A stretch of DNA of 64,000 nucleotides, from the NCBI GenBank assembly GCA_020024515.1, contig JAHHTR010000001.1, positions 9,526-73,525 of the forward strand. Direction: 5' to 3'. Both the position numbers and the translations under genes were made by a program. This document shows, piece by piece, positions 16,537 to 26,467 of this stretch (positions are counted from its first letter, which is position 1; the number at the start of each line of letters is the position of its first letter). This stretch comes from Angelakisella sp. GTDB taxonomy: Bacteria; Bacillota; Clostridia; Oscillospirales; Ruminococcaceae. The notes under the pieces were generated by a model. The model was not told where the DNA came from and searched no databases. It saw nothing but the letters and a program-made list of their open reading frames with translations.

Positions 16537-17058
16537 TCAAGAAGATAACTTATCAATATATGGCAAAACTGTTTTTAATATTATGCCGGTTATTATACCC
16601 ATAAATATTCCTGACAGTATAAGAATGGGTAAAGTATAGATAAGTTTATTTGATATAAATATACTCGCAATTATTATTTGACCTACATTGTGAAAAATTG
16701 CACCAAAAATACTTAAAATAAGATACTGTTTTTTATTGTCAAAAATTTTCGATAATATTACCATACCCAAAACTGAGAGTAATCCTCCAGACATACTGAG
16801 CAGTGATGCCATTACACCACGTGTAATAAAAACAAAAAAGCCTTTTAGAATAACTATCGAAATACCTGTACCTGCTCCCAATACAAATATTGAATACATT
16901 GTTACTATATTGGAAAGCCCCAATTTTACCCCGGGTGGTAAAAAAGAAGATGTAGGTATTAATGATTCAAAAAAGCTAAGTGTCAAGGCTACTGCAAAAA
17001 GTATCCCTGTGAGTACTATTTTTTTTGTATTTACTTTCTTGATAATATACCACCCCAT
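16537..17058 (-). CDS. Gx transporter family membrane protein
   Basis: A 173-residue membrane protein with five to six helices. It carries the LIPTSSFLPPGVKLGLSNIV segment characteristic of the family sometimes annotated as heptaprenyl diphosphate synthase component I, now called Gx transporter. In many Clostridia this gene sits near Rnf or FMN-binding proteins, as here. The transported substrate is unknown. The start is uncertain because no strong ribosome site precedes the ATG. Confidence 0.7.
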   Translation of the reverse strand: MGWYIIKKVNTKKIVLTGILFAVALTLSFFESLIPTSSFLPPGVKLGLSNIVTMYSIFVLGAGTGISIVILKGFFVFITRGVMASLLSMSGGLLSVLGMVILSKIFDNKKQYLILSIFGAIFHNVGQIIIASIFISNKLIYTLPILILSGIFMGIITGIILKTVLPYIDKLSS

Positions 17059-17103
17059 TTTAAATAATAAATCCAGGAAAAATATAATTAAATTTTTAAC
17101 AAT

Positions 17104-17144
17104 AAAAAATGATGACCTTCAAAGCGCTTGACTTTGGCGGTCAT
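17104..17144 (-). terminator. Rho-independent terminator
   Basis: On the minus strand GATGACC and GGTCATC close a longer imperfect stem that includes CCAAAG/CTTTG, followed by ATTTTTT. It ends the transcription unit whose last gene is at 17160-17651. Confidence 0.75.
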
Positions 17145-17159
17145 CAAATTCATATTTTA

Positions 17160-17651
17160 TTATTCTTCGTCGCTACAATTACCGTCGCAACCACCACAAC
17201 AACAGTCAGTTTCTTCAAAATCAAACTCTAATTTTTCTCCGCAACTTGGACAATTAATGTAGCCTTCATCTAGCATTTCATCGTCTATGATAACTTTATC
17301 ACCACATACCGGACATTCTACCTCATATTCAACTTCTTCGTCATCATATTCATCATCATACTCTTCTTCATCGTCATGATGATGACAGCAGCAACATTCA
17401 TCTTCGTTCTCGTCTTCTTCAAATTCATCTTCGCCATACCATTCATCTTCTATGGCAGCCAAATCATCATCTATCTCATCTACTTGAAGACCCATTTCTT
17501 CAACTTTATCTTCTACGTCTGTAACTGTGCGAGATACTTCCTCAACAATGTCTATTATTAAAGAAAGAACTTTACCCTCATTTGAAGACTCAGCAATTCC
17601 TGAACCTTCTGCTAAACCTTTTAGGTATGCTACTTTTTCTGAAAGAGTCAT
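17160..17651 (-). CDS. CD1247-type N-terminal domain protein with zinc ribbon
   Basis: A 163-residue acidic protein. The N-terminal 60 residues (KVAYLKGLAEGSGIAESSNE) form a helical domain known from clostridial proteins of unknown function named after C. difficile CD1247. A very acidic middle contains CCCCHHH, then a zinc ribbon CPVCGDK...CPSCGEK, and the end holds further Cys (CCCGGCDGNC). All this suggests metal binding. It is the last gene behind efp, 39 bp downstream. Function is unknown. Confidence 0.7.
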   Translation of the reverse strand: MTLSEKVAYLKGLAEGSGIAESSNEGKVLSLIIDIVEEVSRTVTDVEDKVEEMGLQVDEIDDDLAAIEDEWYGEDEFEEDENEDECCCCHHHDDEEEYDDEYDDEEVEYEVECPVCGDKVIIDDEMLDEGYINCPSCGEKLEFDFEETDCCCGGCDGNCSDEE

Positions 17652-17690
17652 AATAATTTCCTCCTATTGTTAATTAATATTATGATTTAT

Positions 17691-18254
17691 TTAGTTATTA
17701 ACACGTTCCATGTATTCACCTGTACGTGTGTCAACTCTGATTACTTCACCTTCGTCAACAAATAGTGGAACTTTAATTTCCGCACCTGTTTCCAAAGTTG
17801 CCGGTTTTGTAGCATTTGTTGCTGTGTTGCCTGCAAAACCCGGATCTGTTTTTATAATTTTTAGTTCCATAAAGTTTGGTGGCTCTACACCAAATGTTGA
17901 ACCTTTGTATGATAATATTTTACAGTCTGTATTTTCTTTTACAAATTTGAAGTTGTCACCTAGAACACTGGCGTTTACAGGAACATTCTCATAAGTCTCG
18001 TTGTCCATAAAATAGTATAGGTCACCATCATTGTATAGATATTGCATATCACGTCTTTCAACGATGGCATTCTCAAATTTTTCTGTAGGGTTGAATGTTC
18101 TTTCAACAACAGCACCGCTGATAACATTACGAATTTTTGCTCTTACGAAAGCAGCACCCTTACCCGGTTTAACGTGTTGGAATTCTATTATTTGAAAAAC
18201 GTTTCCTTCCATATCAAAAGTAACACCGTTTCTAAAATCTCCGGCAGTAATCAT
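17691..18254 (-). CDS. efp: Elongation factor P
   Basis: A 187-residue EF-P, which relieves ribosome stalling at consecutive prolines. It has the three-domain length of the family, the N-terminal DFRNGVTF, the [15 protein letters not shown] loop with the exposed Lys (HVKPGKG near residues 28-34), and the C-terminal [17 protein letters not shown] signature. No dedicated modifying enzyme is adjacent. It follows the Xaa-Pro peptidase gene, a common order in Firmicutes. Confidence 0.97.
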   Translation of the reverse strand: MITAGDFRNGVTFDMEGNVFQIIEFQHVKPGKGAAFVRAKIRNVISGAVVERTFNPTEKFENAIVERRDMQYLYNDGDLYYFMDNETYENVPVNASVLGDNFKFVKENTDCKILSYKGSTFGVEPPNFMELKIIKTDPGFAGNTATNATKPATLETGAEIKVPLFVDEGEVIRVDTRTGEYMERVNN

Positions 18255-18371
18255 TTTTTTACCTCCAAAATATTATTTATTCAGTTTATTAAATTTTATC
18301 ACAAAAAGCATAGCATTTGCAATAGTTATTTACATTTTTCCAGAAAAAATATTAAATTTTTTTATTGTTTT

Positions 18372-19439
18372 TCACAATATTATTAGTTCCATTGGACTGG
18401 CTGTCAATTTTTCAGAACCATTTTCGGTAACAAGATACATATTTTCTATTCTTACACCGAATTTCCCTTCAAGATATATACCAGGTTCAACTGTCATAAT
18501 ATTGCCTACTTTACAATTACCTGTGGCAGCAGGTGAATAACGTGGATTTTCGTGTATTTCAAGACCTACCGAATGACCTGTTCCATGACCAAAACAACCT
18601 GTGTATCCTGCATCATATATAAGATCACGACCAACTTTATCAACACTTACGTTTGTAACAGCCGGATTAATATGCTCTGCTGATTTGTAATGAGCTTCCA
18701 AAACAGTATTATAAACTTTCTTCATCTCATCAGTAGCCATACCGATAGCAACTGTTCTTGTCATATCTGAGCAGTAACCGTCAACCTTACAACCGAAGTC
18801 CATTGTAACAAAGTCGCCTTTTTCTACCTTTTTATCAGATGGCACACCGTGTGGCAAACTGCTGTTTACACCTGATACACAAATTGTATCAAAGCTTGTA
18901 TTTTCCGCACCCAATTTACGCATATTGTATTCAATTTCAAGCGCAATTTCTTTTTCTGTCATACCTTCTTTTATAAATTCGCATATATGGGTAAATGTTG
19001 CATCTGTAATTGCTTGTGCTTTTTTAATAGCTTCTATTTCTTTTTCATCTTTGTGTGAACGCAAATCAAGAATTAGAGCATCAACAGTACTATCCATTGA
19101 AAAGGCTACGTCTTTCAAGTTTTTTTGCATAACTGTATATTCATTAAGAGTCATATAAGATGTTTCTACTGCAACATTTTTAATATTATTCTCTTTAAAT
19201 ATTGCATTTATTTGCTCATACAGTTTCTCTTGCAAAATAACTTCAGCATTTCTTACTGTACGTTTTGCGAGCTCTATGTATCTAAAATCTATTATGAAGT
19301 ATGTTTTTTCTTTTGTTATCAGTAGTGTTCCTGCTGATGAGCGCATACCTGTAAAATAATGTCTGTTATAATCAGATGTTACAATTACACAATCTACTTC
19401 TTGTGGCAATATGTTTTTTAATTTAGAAATTCTATCCAT
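18372..19439 (-). CDS. Xaa-Pro dipeptidyl/aminopeptidase, M24B family
   Basis: A 355-residue metallopeptidase that releases N-terminal residues preceding proline. The N-terminal creatinase-like domain (1-125) is followed by the pita-bread catalytic domain. Metal ligands are in VTMDFGCKVDGYCSDMTRT (two Asp), GHGTGHSVGLEIHENP (His), MTVEPGIY (Glu) and GVRIEN (Glu). It starts six bases after the yqeG-like gene and is cotranscribed with efp. Confidence 0.93.
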   Translation of the reverse strand: MDRISKLKNILPQEVDCVIVTSDYNRHYFTGMRSSAGTLLITKEKTYFIIDFRYIELAKRTVRNAEVILQEKLYEQINAIFKENNIKNVAVETSYMTLNEYTVMQKNLKDVAFSMDSTVDALILDLRSHKDEKEIEAIKKAQAITDATFTHICEFIKEGMTEKEIALEIEYNMRKLGAENTSFDTICVSGVNSSLPHGVPSDKKVEKGDFVTMDFGCKVDGYCSDMTRTVAIGMATDEMKKVYNTVLEAHYKSAEHINPAVTNVSVDKVGRDLIYDAGYTGCFGHGTGHSVGLEIHENPRYSPAATGNCKVGNIMTVEPGIYLEGKFGVRIENMYLVTENGSEKLTASPMELIIL

Positions 19440-19445
19440 AATATT

Positions 19446-19964
19446 CTATATGTCCTTTCTTTGTTTTCGTCTTGTATATCTATTATACCCATTTATTATG
19501 GGTTTTTCAAGCTTTCTTTTTACAATATATAAACCATATTTTTCATAGTCCATAGGCTCTACCCTAACAGCAACACAGCCCGAAAACTTTGCAGACAAAA
19601 TATCAGTAAAAATTTGGTCACCAATAACCGCAGTTTCCTGTGGTTTTGAACCAAACTCTCGCAGCTTTTCTTTAATTTTCTTTGCAGATGGTTTTTTTGC
19701 ATCTGCTATATATCCAAGTCCCAATTCTTTTGCAAACGGTGCAACTCTTTGTTCTGTATTATTAGATACAATAAAAAGTTTAATACCCTGTTTTCTTTGT
19801 TCTTCCAGCCAAAGCATTATTTCCTTAATAGGCTCTTTTTGATTATCACCTGTAAGGGTATTGTCAACATCGAGCAGCAATGTATTTACACCTATCTTTT
19901 TAAAAAAATCGAGTGGTATTTTATCTATTCTTTCAAAATTGTAATGTGGATAAAAAATATTCAT
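19446..19964 (-). CDS. yqeG: YqeG-family HAD phosphatase (class IIIA)
   Basis: A 172-residue HAD hydrolase. Motif I is LLDVDNTLT (Asp nucleophile near residue 33), motif II is FIVSNNT, and motif III/IV is AVIGDQIFTDILSAK. KKPSAKKIKEKL provides the conserved Lys. The family resembles phosphatidylglycerophosphate phosphatases of plants and cyanobacteria, but the bacterial substrate is not settled. Confidence 0.88.
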   Translation of the reverse strand: MNIFYPHYNFERIDKIPLDFFKKIGVNTLLLDVDNTLTGDNQKEPIKEIMLWLEEQRKQGIKLFIVSNNTEQRVAPFAKELGLGYIADAKKPSAKKIKEKLREFGSKPQETAVIGDQIFTDILSAKFSGCVAVRVEPMDYEKYGLYIVKRKLEKPIINGYNRYTRRKQRKDI

Positions 19965-20000
19965 ATTACACTCCGTTTTCTGTTTTTTTGCACATAGAAT

Positions 20001-20030
20001 AAAACAAAAGGCGAGCCAAAAGCTCGCCTG
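20001..20030 (-). terminator. Terminator of rpsU
   Basis: GGCGAGC (20010-20016) pairs with GCTCGCC (20022-20028); the minus strand continues with TTTTGTTTTAT. It lies 20-50 bp after the rpsU stop codon. Confidence 0.88.
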
Positions 20031-20053
20031 TTCTTTTAATACAAATTCTAAAA

Positions 20054-20227
20054 TCAGAACTTACGTTTACGAGCAGCCTCTGATTTCTTTTTACGTCTTA
20101 CAGATGGTTTCTCGTAATGTTCTCTTTTACGAACCTCTGCCAGAACGCCGGATTTTGCACAAGATCTTTTGAAACGACGCAAAGCGTTGTCAAGAGTCTC
20201 ATTTTCCTTGATTCTTATTTCAGCCAT
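20054..20227 (-). CDS. rpsU: 30S ribosomal protein S21
   Basis: A 57-residue basic protein of the small ribosomal subunit. [16 protein letters not shown] and the Arg/Lys-rich tail [18 protein letters not shown] are diagnostic. The start used is the ATG at 20227, seven bases after GGAGG; an upstream in-frame ATG at 20248 would place that ribosome site inside the gene. It stands alone with its own terminator. Confidence 0.95.
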   Translation of the reverse strand: MAEIRIKENETLDNALRRFKRSCAKSGVLAEVRKREHYEKPSVRRKKKSEAARKRKF

Positions 20228-20379
20228 TATATATCCCTCCCCACGCATTAAGCTGGAGTTATATCAAAACCATAGCGGTTAGATAACCATCCAATAAATA
20301 AAAATAATCATAACGTACGTATTATACTATATAAATATATATCATGTCAAGTATTTTATTCAATTTTTTTCATATTTTT

Positions 20380-22785
20380 TTATTTTACGACAATATTATA
20401 CAGTTTTCCTGTTACATATATCTCTTTTACGATAGTTTTGCCTTCTATAGCTTGTGCAACATTTTCGTTTTGTTTAACAATAATTGCAACATCTCCTTGT
20501 GTGGCAGTTGTTTCAACATTAAGACGAGCTTTAATTTTGCCGTTTACCTGTACTGCTATTTCCACTGTTTCGTCTACACATTTAGCCTCGTCATACTCAG
20601 GCCACTTCATTTCCGCAACAAGTGCTACATTCCCCAATTTCTCGTTTATTTCTTCGGAAATATGTGGAGCAAATGGATTTAATAGTATAATAAATGTAAA
20701 TAACTCTTTTCTTGTAATACTGCCCTTTGCGTATATTTCGTTTAGTACTGTCATCAGTGACGCTATTGCTGTATTGAATTTAAGTGACTCAATATCTTCT
20801 GATACTTTCTTTATCAGCTTATTAAATGATACTTCCATATCCTTGCTGTATTCATCACTGTGTACAAGCATATCAAGCAGTCCCCATACTCTGTCTAGGA
20901 ATCTTTCAGAACCCTTGATAGAAGAAGTATTCCAAGGAGCTGTTTTTTCAAAGTCACCTATAAACATTTCATAAATACGAAGAGTATCAGCACCGTATTG
21001 TGCAACTATATCATCAGGATTTACAACATTACCCTTTGATTTTGACATCTTCTCACCGTTTTCTCCAAGTATCATACCATGACTTGTACGTCTTGAATAT
21101 GGTTCTTTTGTAGAAACCAAGCCAATATCGTATAGGAATTTGTGCCAAAATCTTGAATACAATAGGTGAAGTGTTGTATGCTCCATACCGCCATTGTACC
21201 AATCAACAGGCAGCCAGTAATCAAGAGCTTCTTTTGATGCAATGGCATCTTGATTTTTTGGATCGCAGTAGCGAATAAAGTACCATGAAGAACCTGCCCA
21301 TTGTGGCATTGTATCTGTCTCACGTTTTGCATCTGCTCCACAGTGTGGACATTTTACATTTACCCAATCTGTAATGGCAGCAAGCGGTGATTCACCGTTA
21401 TCGGTAGGCTCATAGCTCTCTACATTAGGCAGACGTAGTGGCAATTCACTCTCAGGAACAGGAACCCAACCACATTTTTCGCAATAAATCATAGGTATAG
21501 GTTCGCCCCAGTATCTTTGTCTTGAAAATACCCAGTCACGAAGTTTAAAGTTTACCTTTGCCTCACCTTTATTGTGAGCTTTTAGGAACTCAATTATTTT
21601 AGCCTTTGCTTCTTCTACTGACAGTCCGTCAAGTATATCTGAATTTACCATTGTACCTGTTGCACAGTCTGTAAATGCTTCTTTTTCGACATCTCCGCCT
21701 TTTACAACTTCGATTATAGGCAAATTGAATTTCTTTGCAAAATCATAGTCACGTGTATCGTGTGCAGGTACTGCCATTATTGCACCTGTACCATAAGTCA
21801 TTAGGACATAGTCAGATATAAAGATAGGTATTTCTTTGTTGTTTACAGGATTTATTCCTCTAACACCTTTCAGTTCAACACCTGTCTTGTCTTTTACCAT
21901 TTCTGTACGTTCAAAATCAGATTTCTTAGCCGCTTTTTCTCTGTAATTAAGTATATCAGCCATATTCTCGATTTTGTCTGCATATTTATCAATAAATGGG
22001 TGCTCAGGTGAAATAACCATATATGTTGCACCAAAGATTGTATCAGGACGAGTTGTATATACAACCAAATCTTCACCGAATGTTGTACCGAATTTTACCT
22101 CTGCACCTGTCGAACGACCTATCCAGTTCTTTTGTGAAGTTTTTATACGATCAATGTAGTTTACTTCGTCTAAATCATCAATCAGTCTTTGTGCATACTC
22201 TGTAATTTTAAGCATCCATTGACTCTTAACTTTGTGTACTACTTCGCTACCGCAACGTTCACAAGCGCCATTTACAACTTCTTCATTTGCAAGTACGCAC
22301 TTACAAGAAGTACACCAGTTTACTGACATCTCTTTTTTGTAAGCAAGTCCTTTTTTGTATAGTTGCAAGAATATCCACTGTGTCCATTTAAAGTAATCAG
22401 GATCAGTTGTATTGATTTCTCTTTCCCAATCAAATGAAAGACCAAGTCTTTGTAACTGGGATTTAAATCTTGCGACATTGTTTTTTGTAACTATCTCAGG
22501 GTGAATTTTATTTTTTATGGCAAAGTTTTCGGTAGGTAGACCAAATGCGTCCCAACCCATTGGATAAAGCACATTATATCCCTGCAAACGTTTTTTCCTT
22601 GCAACTATATCAAGTGCTGTATAGGAACGTGGGTGTCCTACATGTAGCCCCTGTCCCGATGGATAAGGGAACTCTACCAAGGCATAGAACTTTGGTTTTG
22701 TATAATCTGTTGTTGCGGCAAACGAGTTTTTTTCTTCCCAACGTTTTTGCCACTTCTGTTCAATACTGTCAAAATCGTATTTCAC
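20380..22785 (-). CDS. leuS: Leucyl-tRNA synthetase
   Basis: An 801-residue class I synthetase that charges tRNA-Leu. The HIGH motif appears as HVGHP (about residues 47-51) after [14 protein letters not shown] is near residue 575. A zinc-type Cys cluster (CTSCKC...CERCGSE) and the editing domain ([20 protein letters not shown]) are complete. No T-box leader is seen in the 97 bp upstream. It follows rsfS on the same strand. Confidence 0.97.
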   Translation of the reverse strand: MKYDFDSIEQKWQKRWEEKNSFAATTDYTKPKFYALVEFPYPSGQGLHVGHPRSYTALDIVARKKRLQGYNVLYPMGWDAFGLPTENFAIKNKIHPEIVTKNNVARFKSQLQRLGLSFDWEREINTTDPDYFKWTQWIFLQLYKKGLAYKKEMSVNWCTSCKCVLANEEVVNGACERCGSEVVHKVKSQWMLKITEYAQRLIDDLDEVNYIDRIKTSQKNWIGRSTGAEVKFGTTFGEDLVVYTTRPDTIFGATYMVISPEHPFIDKYADKIENMADILNYREKAAKKSDFERTEMVKDKTGVELKGVRGINPVNNKEIPIFISDYVLMTYGTGAIMAVPAHDTRDYDFAKKFNLPIIEVVKGGDVEKEAFTDCATGTMVNSDILDGLSVEEAKAKIIEFLKAHNKGEAKVNFKLRDWVFSRQRYWGEPIPMIYCEKCGWVPVPESELPLRLPNVESYEPTDNGESPLAAITDWVNVKCPHCGADAKRETDTMPQWAGSSWYFIRYCDPKNQDAIASKEALDYWLPVDWYNGGMEHTTLHLLYSRFWHKFLYDIGLVSTKEPYSRRTSHGMILGENGEKMSKSKGNVVNPDDIVAQYGADTLRIYEMFIGDFEKTAPWNTSSIKGSERFLDRVWGLLDMLVHSDEYSKDMEVSFNKLIKKVSEDIESLKFNTAIASLMTVLNEIYAKGSITRKELFTFIILLNPFAPHISEEINEKLGNVALVAEMKWPEYDEAKCVDETVEIAVQVNGKIKARLNVETTATQGDVAIIVKQNENVAQAIEGKTIVKEIYVTGKLYNIVVK

Positions 22786-22882
22786 TTTTTCTACTCCTCA
22801 CAATTTATATTTTGTATAACTTGTTACTTGTTAAAAAAATACCAATATAACATAATCATATTTTAATAAATCAAGTTTTAGA

Positions 22883-23248
22883 TTATTCTTCCGTCTTTAT
22901 ACTAAACTCTGATAAATCAAGACGTGGTGCATCTTGCCATACTTTATCAAGGCTGTAAAAATCTCTTGATTCTTTATTAAACAAATGAATGATTATGTCG
23001 CGATAGTCCATAAGAACCCATAGACAAGTTTCTTTACCATCTACTTTTTTAGGTTCAATGCCGTTTTGTGTCATTATATCTTCTATCTCGTCACTCATAG
23101 CTTTAATTTGTGCAGGACTACTGCCTGTTGCAATTACAAAGTAATCACCCAGTGGTGATATACCGTTGATATCAAGCACTTCTATATCTTTACCATGTTT
23201 TAAATCAATGGCTTTAAGTATATGTTTAAGTGTTTCTTTTGATGTCAT
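22883..23248 (-). CDS. rsfS: Ribosomal silencing factor RsfS
   Basis: A 121-residue protein that binds L14 on the 50S subunit and blocks subunit joining when nutrients are scarce. GDYFVIATGSSPAQIKAMSDEI-like and DGKETCLWVLMDYRDIIIHLF-like segments are the family signature. It follows nadD-yqeK by 25 bp, in the usual Firmicutes order. Confidence 0.95.
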   Translation of the reverse strand: MTSKETLKHILKAIDLKHGKDIEVLDINGISPLGDYFVIATGSSPAQIKAMSDEIEDIMTQNGIEPKKVDGKETCLWVLMDYRDIIIHLFNKESRDFYSLDKVWQDAPRLDLSEFSIKTEE

Positions 23249-23273
23249 ATTTATAACTCCTATCTATAATATA

Positions 23274-24446
23274 TTAATTATTTACTTTATTTTGATAATA
23301 TAACAATGCGTCTTGCTGAATTTGACAAGGTAATTTTCCTGTCTTTTTCAAAACGTTTTGTTTTGTAAATTCCAAAGACAACAACATCGCTTTATCCAAA
23401 CTTTCATTTGACAACTCAATAACCTTGTCTACATCAGGATAGTTTCTTTCCACCGATGTAATATCTGCAAGATACACCGCTTTTTCAATTCCCGTCATAT
23501 TCGGTCTGCCTGTTGTATGGTAACGGACAGCATTAATAACATCTTCATCGAAAATATTGAGCCTATCTTTTATATATTCCGCACCAACGAAGCTATGCAG
23601 TAATTGTGGACTTTCTTCAAAATTTATATCCCCGATTATATCACATTTTTTTGACATTTGCAATAAAATTTCTTTGTCTATATTTTTACATATATCATGA
23701 AGTATGCAGCCAATACGCACTTTGGTTTCATCGAGCGAATGAATCTTTGCAAGCTCCGCTCCACGTCTCTCCACATTTTTACTGTGTATGTATCGCGTCT
23801 CTTTAAGTATAGGCTTAATTATCGTACATATTTCTTCAACCGCTTTATCGGTTGTATAAATCTTATTTTTTGCCATATATTCATACACACGTCTTGGTAC
23901 AGGCGTATTTTCTTTGTAGCTTTCACTCAAAAAACGAATTTGTGTTGATGATATTTCATTAATCGGATTGGAAAGAATTTTTGAATGTATTCCGTATTTA
24001 CAAAGTTCTTGTTGTTTTGTTTTCAGTGCCTCTCTGTCGTCTTTTTCACGAGACACCACCAATATATCAACAAGCTTACCTAAATTTTCCCACTCTTTCC
24101 ATGTTTCAAATGTAAGAAACATATCAGTTCCTATCATTATGCTGTACTTATCTTGTGGGTTTTGCTTCATAAAATCACGTATAGTATCAATAGTATAATT
24201 CTTTCCGCCTTTTTTTATTTCATAATCACTTACTGTAATAAATGACATATCCTCTACCGCAAGTTTACACATATCAAGTCTCTGCTCCGGTGTTGCAGTA
24301 TTTACAACTTCCTTGTGTGGTGGCAAAAATACAGGCATAAGTATTATTTTATCAAAAGAAAAATTTTCCGCAACATATTGACAAACAGCGGTATGACCGT
24401 TGTGTATTGGATTAAAACTTCCACCGTAAATTAAAACAGATGCCAT
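23274..24446 (-). CDS. nadD: NadD-YqeK fusion: nicotinate-nucleotide adenylyltransferase plus HD hydrolase
   Basis: A 390-residue fusion of two proteins that are adjacent separate genes in Bacillus. Residues 1-200 are NadD, which makes deamido-NAD from NaMN and ATP: GGSFNPIHNGHT is the nucleotide-binding motif and ISSTQIR closes the domain. Residues 205-390 are a YqeK-type HD domain, known in other species to split diadenosine tetraphosphate: HSKNV, ILHDICKN (HD pair), HSFVGAEYI, YHTTGRPNMT and YLADITS give the metal ligands. The reading frame is open throughout. The genes around it (yhbY upstream, rsfS downstream) keep the usual order. Confidence 0.93.
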   Translation of the reverse strand: MASVLIYGGSFNPIHNGHTAVCQYVAENFSFDKIILMPVFLPPHKEVVNTATPEQRLDMCKLAVEDMSFITVSDYEIKKGGKNYTIDTIRDFMKQNPQDKYSIMIGTDMFLTFETWKEWENLGKLVDILVVSREKDDREALKTKQQELCKYGIHSKILSNPINEISSTQIRFLSESYKENTPVPRRVYEYMAKNKIYTTDKAVEEICTIIKPILKETRYIHSKNVERRGAELAKIHSLDETKVRIGCILHDICKNIDKEILLQMSKKCDIIGDINFEESPQLLHSFVGAEYIKDRLNIFDEDVINAVRYHTTGRPNMTGIEKAVYLADITSVERNYPDVDKVIELSNESLDKAMLLSLEFTKQNVLKKTGKLPCQIQQDALLYYQNKVNN

Positions 24447-24595
24447 AGACTCTTCCTCTCTTTTACTTAGCTAAAATTATTTAAAAAAACTGTTATTTTA
24501 GGTACAACTCCATTATAAAGTTTTATTTTATCAATAATACGTTAGCTATCTTACAAAGTTATTCAATAATCTCTATTTTGGGTGTTAAATTGTTA
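24447..24595. other. Short AT-rich gap between yhbY and nadD
   Basis: About 150 bp with no coding potential and no clear hairpin. The operon promoter for nadD-rsfS-leuS may lie here. Confidence 0.4.
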
Positions 24596-24892
24596 TTATA
24601 GTTTACCTAATTCTATCTTTGGTTTTTTCCCATTACGTTTGTAGAAAATAATTTTTCTGCCTATTACTTGTACTACTTCACATTTTATGGCTTGTGAAAG
24701 TTCCTCGGCTGCCTCTTGCGGTGTACAGGGAGCTGTCTCGTGTACTGATATTTTTATTAATTCTCTTGCTGTCAAAGCATCACGAACTTGTATTATTAAT
24801 TGCTCGCCTATTCCGTCTTTTCCTACTTGTAAAATTGTATCTATTGTATTTGCCATACCTTTTAATTTGGCTCTTTGTTTTGATGTTAACAA
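24596..24892 (-). CDS. yhbY: YhbY, CRM-domain ribosome assembly protein
   Basis: A 98-residue CRS1-YhbY RNA-binding protein linked to 50S assembly. It begins with LTSKQRAKLKG, has the conserved GKDGI loop and the second segment ARELIKISVHETAP, and ends with GRKIIFYKRNGKKP. Complete. Confidence 0.93.
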   Translation of the reverse strand: MLTSKQRAKLKGMANTIDTILQVGKDGIGEQLIIQVRDALTARELIKISVHETAPCTPQEAAEELSQAIKCEVVQVIGRKIIFYKRNGKKPKIELGKL

Positions 24893-24964
24893 AATATTTT
24901 TCTCCTTTTAAATTAAACTTAAATTTTAAAAATTATATACTATGTCGGCTATTTCTTTACAAAA

Positions 24965-25543
24965 TTAACCTAACTTCAATAATTTTTCTTGTAATCTTTC
25001 CAGTGCTTTTCCTCTGTGACTAATTGAATCTTTCTCTTGTGGTGACATTTCGGCTGTACTTTTTTCTCCAACCATAAAGAGCGGATCGTATCCAAAACCA
25101 TTTTCGCCACGAAGTTCAAATCCAATATAACCCTCACACTCACCCTGTGTCTCAATAATATTATCTTCGCCCATAACTACACATATATTGCAAACAAAAC
25201 GTGCTGTTCTCTTTTCTTGTGAAACATCTTTTAGTTCTCGCAAAAGTTTTGCATTGTTTTCTGCATCACCCATACCGGAATATCTTGCTGAATATACTCC
25301 CGGTGCATTGTTGAGCGCGTCTACACATAGTCCGCTGTCATCGGCTATTGTCGGCATATTTACTGTCTTATATATACCGTAAGCTTTCTTATAAGCATTT
25401 TCCCTAAAAGTTTCGCCGTCTTCCTCTATCTCGCAAGGTGGGCAAACTTCATTTTGTGGTACTATACTGTGTCCCATGGGTTCAAGTATTCTTTTGAATT
25501 CCCCTAATTTATGTTCATTGTTGCTTGCAAGTACAAATTTCAT
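24965..25543 (-). CDS. rdgB: XTP/dITP diphosphatase (RdgB/HAM1)
   Basis: A 192-residue house-cleaning pyrophosphatase that removes ITP, XTP and their deoxy forms. LASNNEHKLGEFKRIL at the start, IADDSGLCVDAL (general base Asp), PGVYSARY, GFGYDPLF and SHRGKAL are the family motifs in order. Its start overlaps the ftsY stop by four bases (ATGA), so the two are translationally coupled. Confidence 0.96.
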   Translation of the reverse strand: MKFVLASNNEHKLGEFKRILEPMGHSIVPQNEVCPPCEIEEDGETFRENAYKKAYGIYKTVNMPTIADDSGLCVDALNNAPGVYSARYSGMGDAENNAKLLRELKDVSQEKRTARFVCNICVVMGEDNIIETQGECEGYIGFELRGENGFGYDPLFMVGEKSTAEMSPQEKDSISHRGKALERLQEKLLKLG

Positions 25544-26448
25544 CGATTATCCTCCCCAAACAGTAATGCCTGTGCATAATCTTCTGCCGAGAATGGCTTT
25601 AAATCATCAATTTGTTCACCTACACCTACAAATTTAATAGGCAAACCAAGTTGTTCTTTTATTGAAATTACTATACCGCCCTTTGCAGTTCCGTCAAGTT
25701 TTGTAAGTACAATACCAGTAATTGCACAACTTTCGGCAAACAGTTTTGCCTGTGACAGTCCATTTTGTCCTGTTGTTGCATCAAGCACAAGCAAAACTTC
25801 CTTTACACTGTCAGGAGCTGCTTTATTAATAATTCTGTCCATTTTCAGCAGTTCGTCCATAAGGTGTTTTTTGTTATGAAGTCTGCCTGCTGTATCACAA
25901 ATAACAACATCTGCTCCACGTGCCTGTCCCGCCGCTATTGTATCAAAAACCACTGCCCCCGGGTCTGCACCTTCATTATGTTTTACTATCTTGCAATTAT
26001 TTCTCTCTGCCCAAACAGTAAGCTGTTCTGATGCAGCCGCACGAAATGTATCAGCCGCACCTATTATTACACTCTTGCCCTCGCTCATTAAGTGGTGTGT
26101 AAGTTTGCCGATTGTTGTTGTTTTACCAACTCCGTTTACGCCTACAACCATTATTACAGTCGGATTTCCACTTAGGTCAAGAGAAACATCTGGAGACAAC
26201 ATTTCCACTATAATTTCTTTTAATTCTTTGCGAAGTTCTGTTGCATCAATGTTTTTTCTTTTCATTCTTGCACCAAGTTCAGAGCAAATCTTACTTGCTG
26301 TTGATACACTTATATCCGACATAATAAGAATTTCTTCCAAGTCTTCCAATGTATCCGCACCCAATTTATTCGCACAAGAGTCAATATCCATAGCAAGTTT
26401 TTCTCTTGTCTTTTTTAAACCTCTATTAAAAAAATCGAAAAATCCCAA
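25540..26448 (-). CDS. ftsY: Signal recognition particle receptor FtsY
   Basis: A 302-residue SRP GTPase that docks ribosome-nascent chain complexes at the membrane. It has the N domain (1-90) and the G domain: GVNGVGKTTTIGKL, DTFRAAASEQL, DTAGRLHNKKHLMDEL and TKLDGTAKGG are the G motifs in order. The long acidic A domain of E. coli FtsY is missing, as usual in Gram-positive bacteria. It lies downstream of smc. Confidence 0.97.
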   Translation of the reverse strand: MGFFDFFNRGLKKTREKLAMDIDSCANKLGADTLEDLEEILIMSDISVSTASKICSELGARMKRKNIDATELRKELKEIIVEMLSPDVSLDLSGNPTVIMVVGVNGVGKTTTIGKLTHHLMSEGKSVIIGAADTFRAAASEQLTVWAERNNCKIVKHNEGADPGAVVFDTIAAGQARGADVVICDTAGRLHNKKHLMDELLKMDRIINKAAPDSVKEVLLVLDATTGQNGLSQAKLFAESCAITGIVLTKLDGTAKGGIVISIKEQLGLPIKFVGVGEQIDDLKPFSAEDYAQALLFGEDNR

Positions 26449-26467
26449 TCCACTATCACCTTTCTGT

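Noticed and set aside
20438..20974. 178-codon plus-strand ORF at the leuS 3' end
   Set aside because: Mirrors the leuS coding frame; no start signal and no domain.
22786..22882. T-box leader upstream of leuS
   Set aside because: Only 97 bp separate leuS from rsfS, with no specifier hairpin, T-box sequence or terminator.
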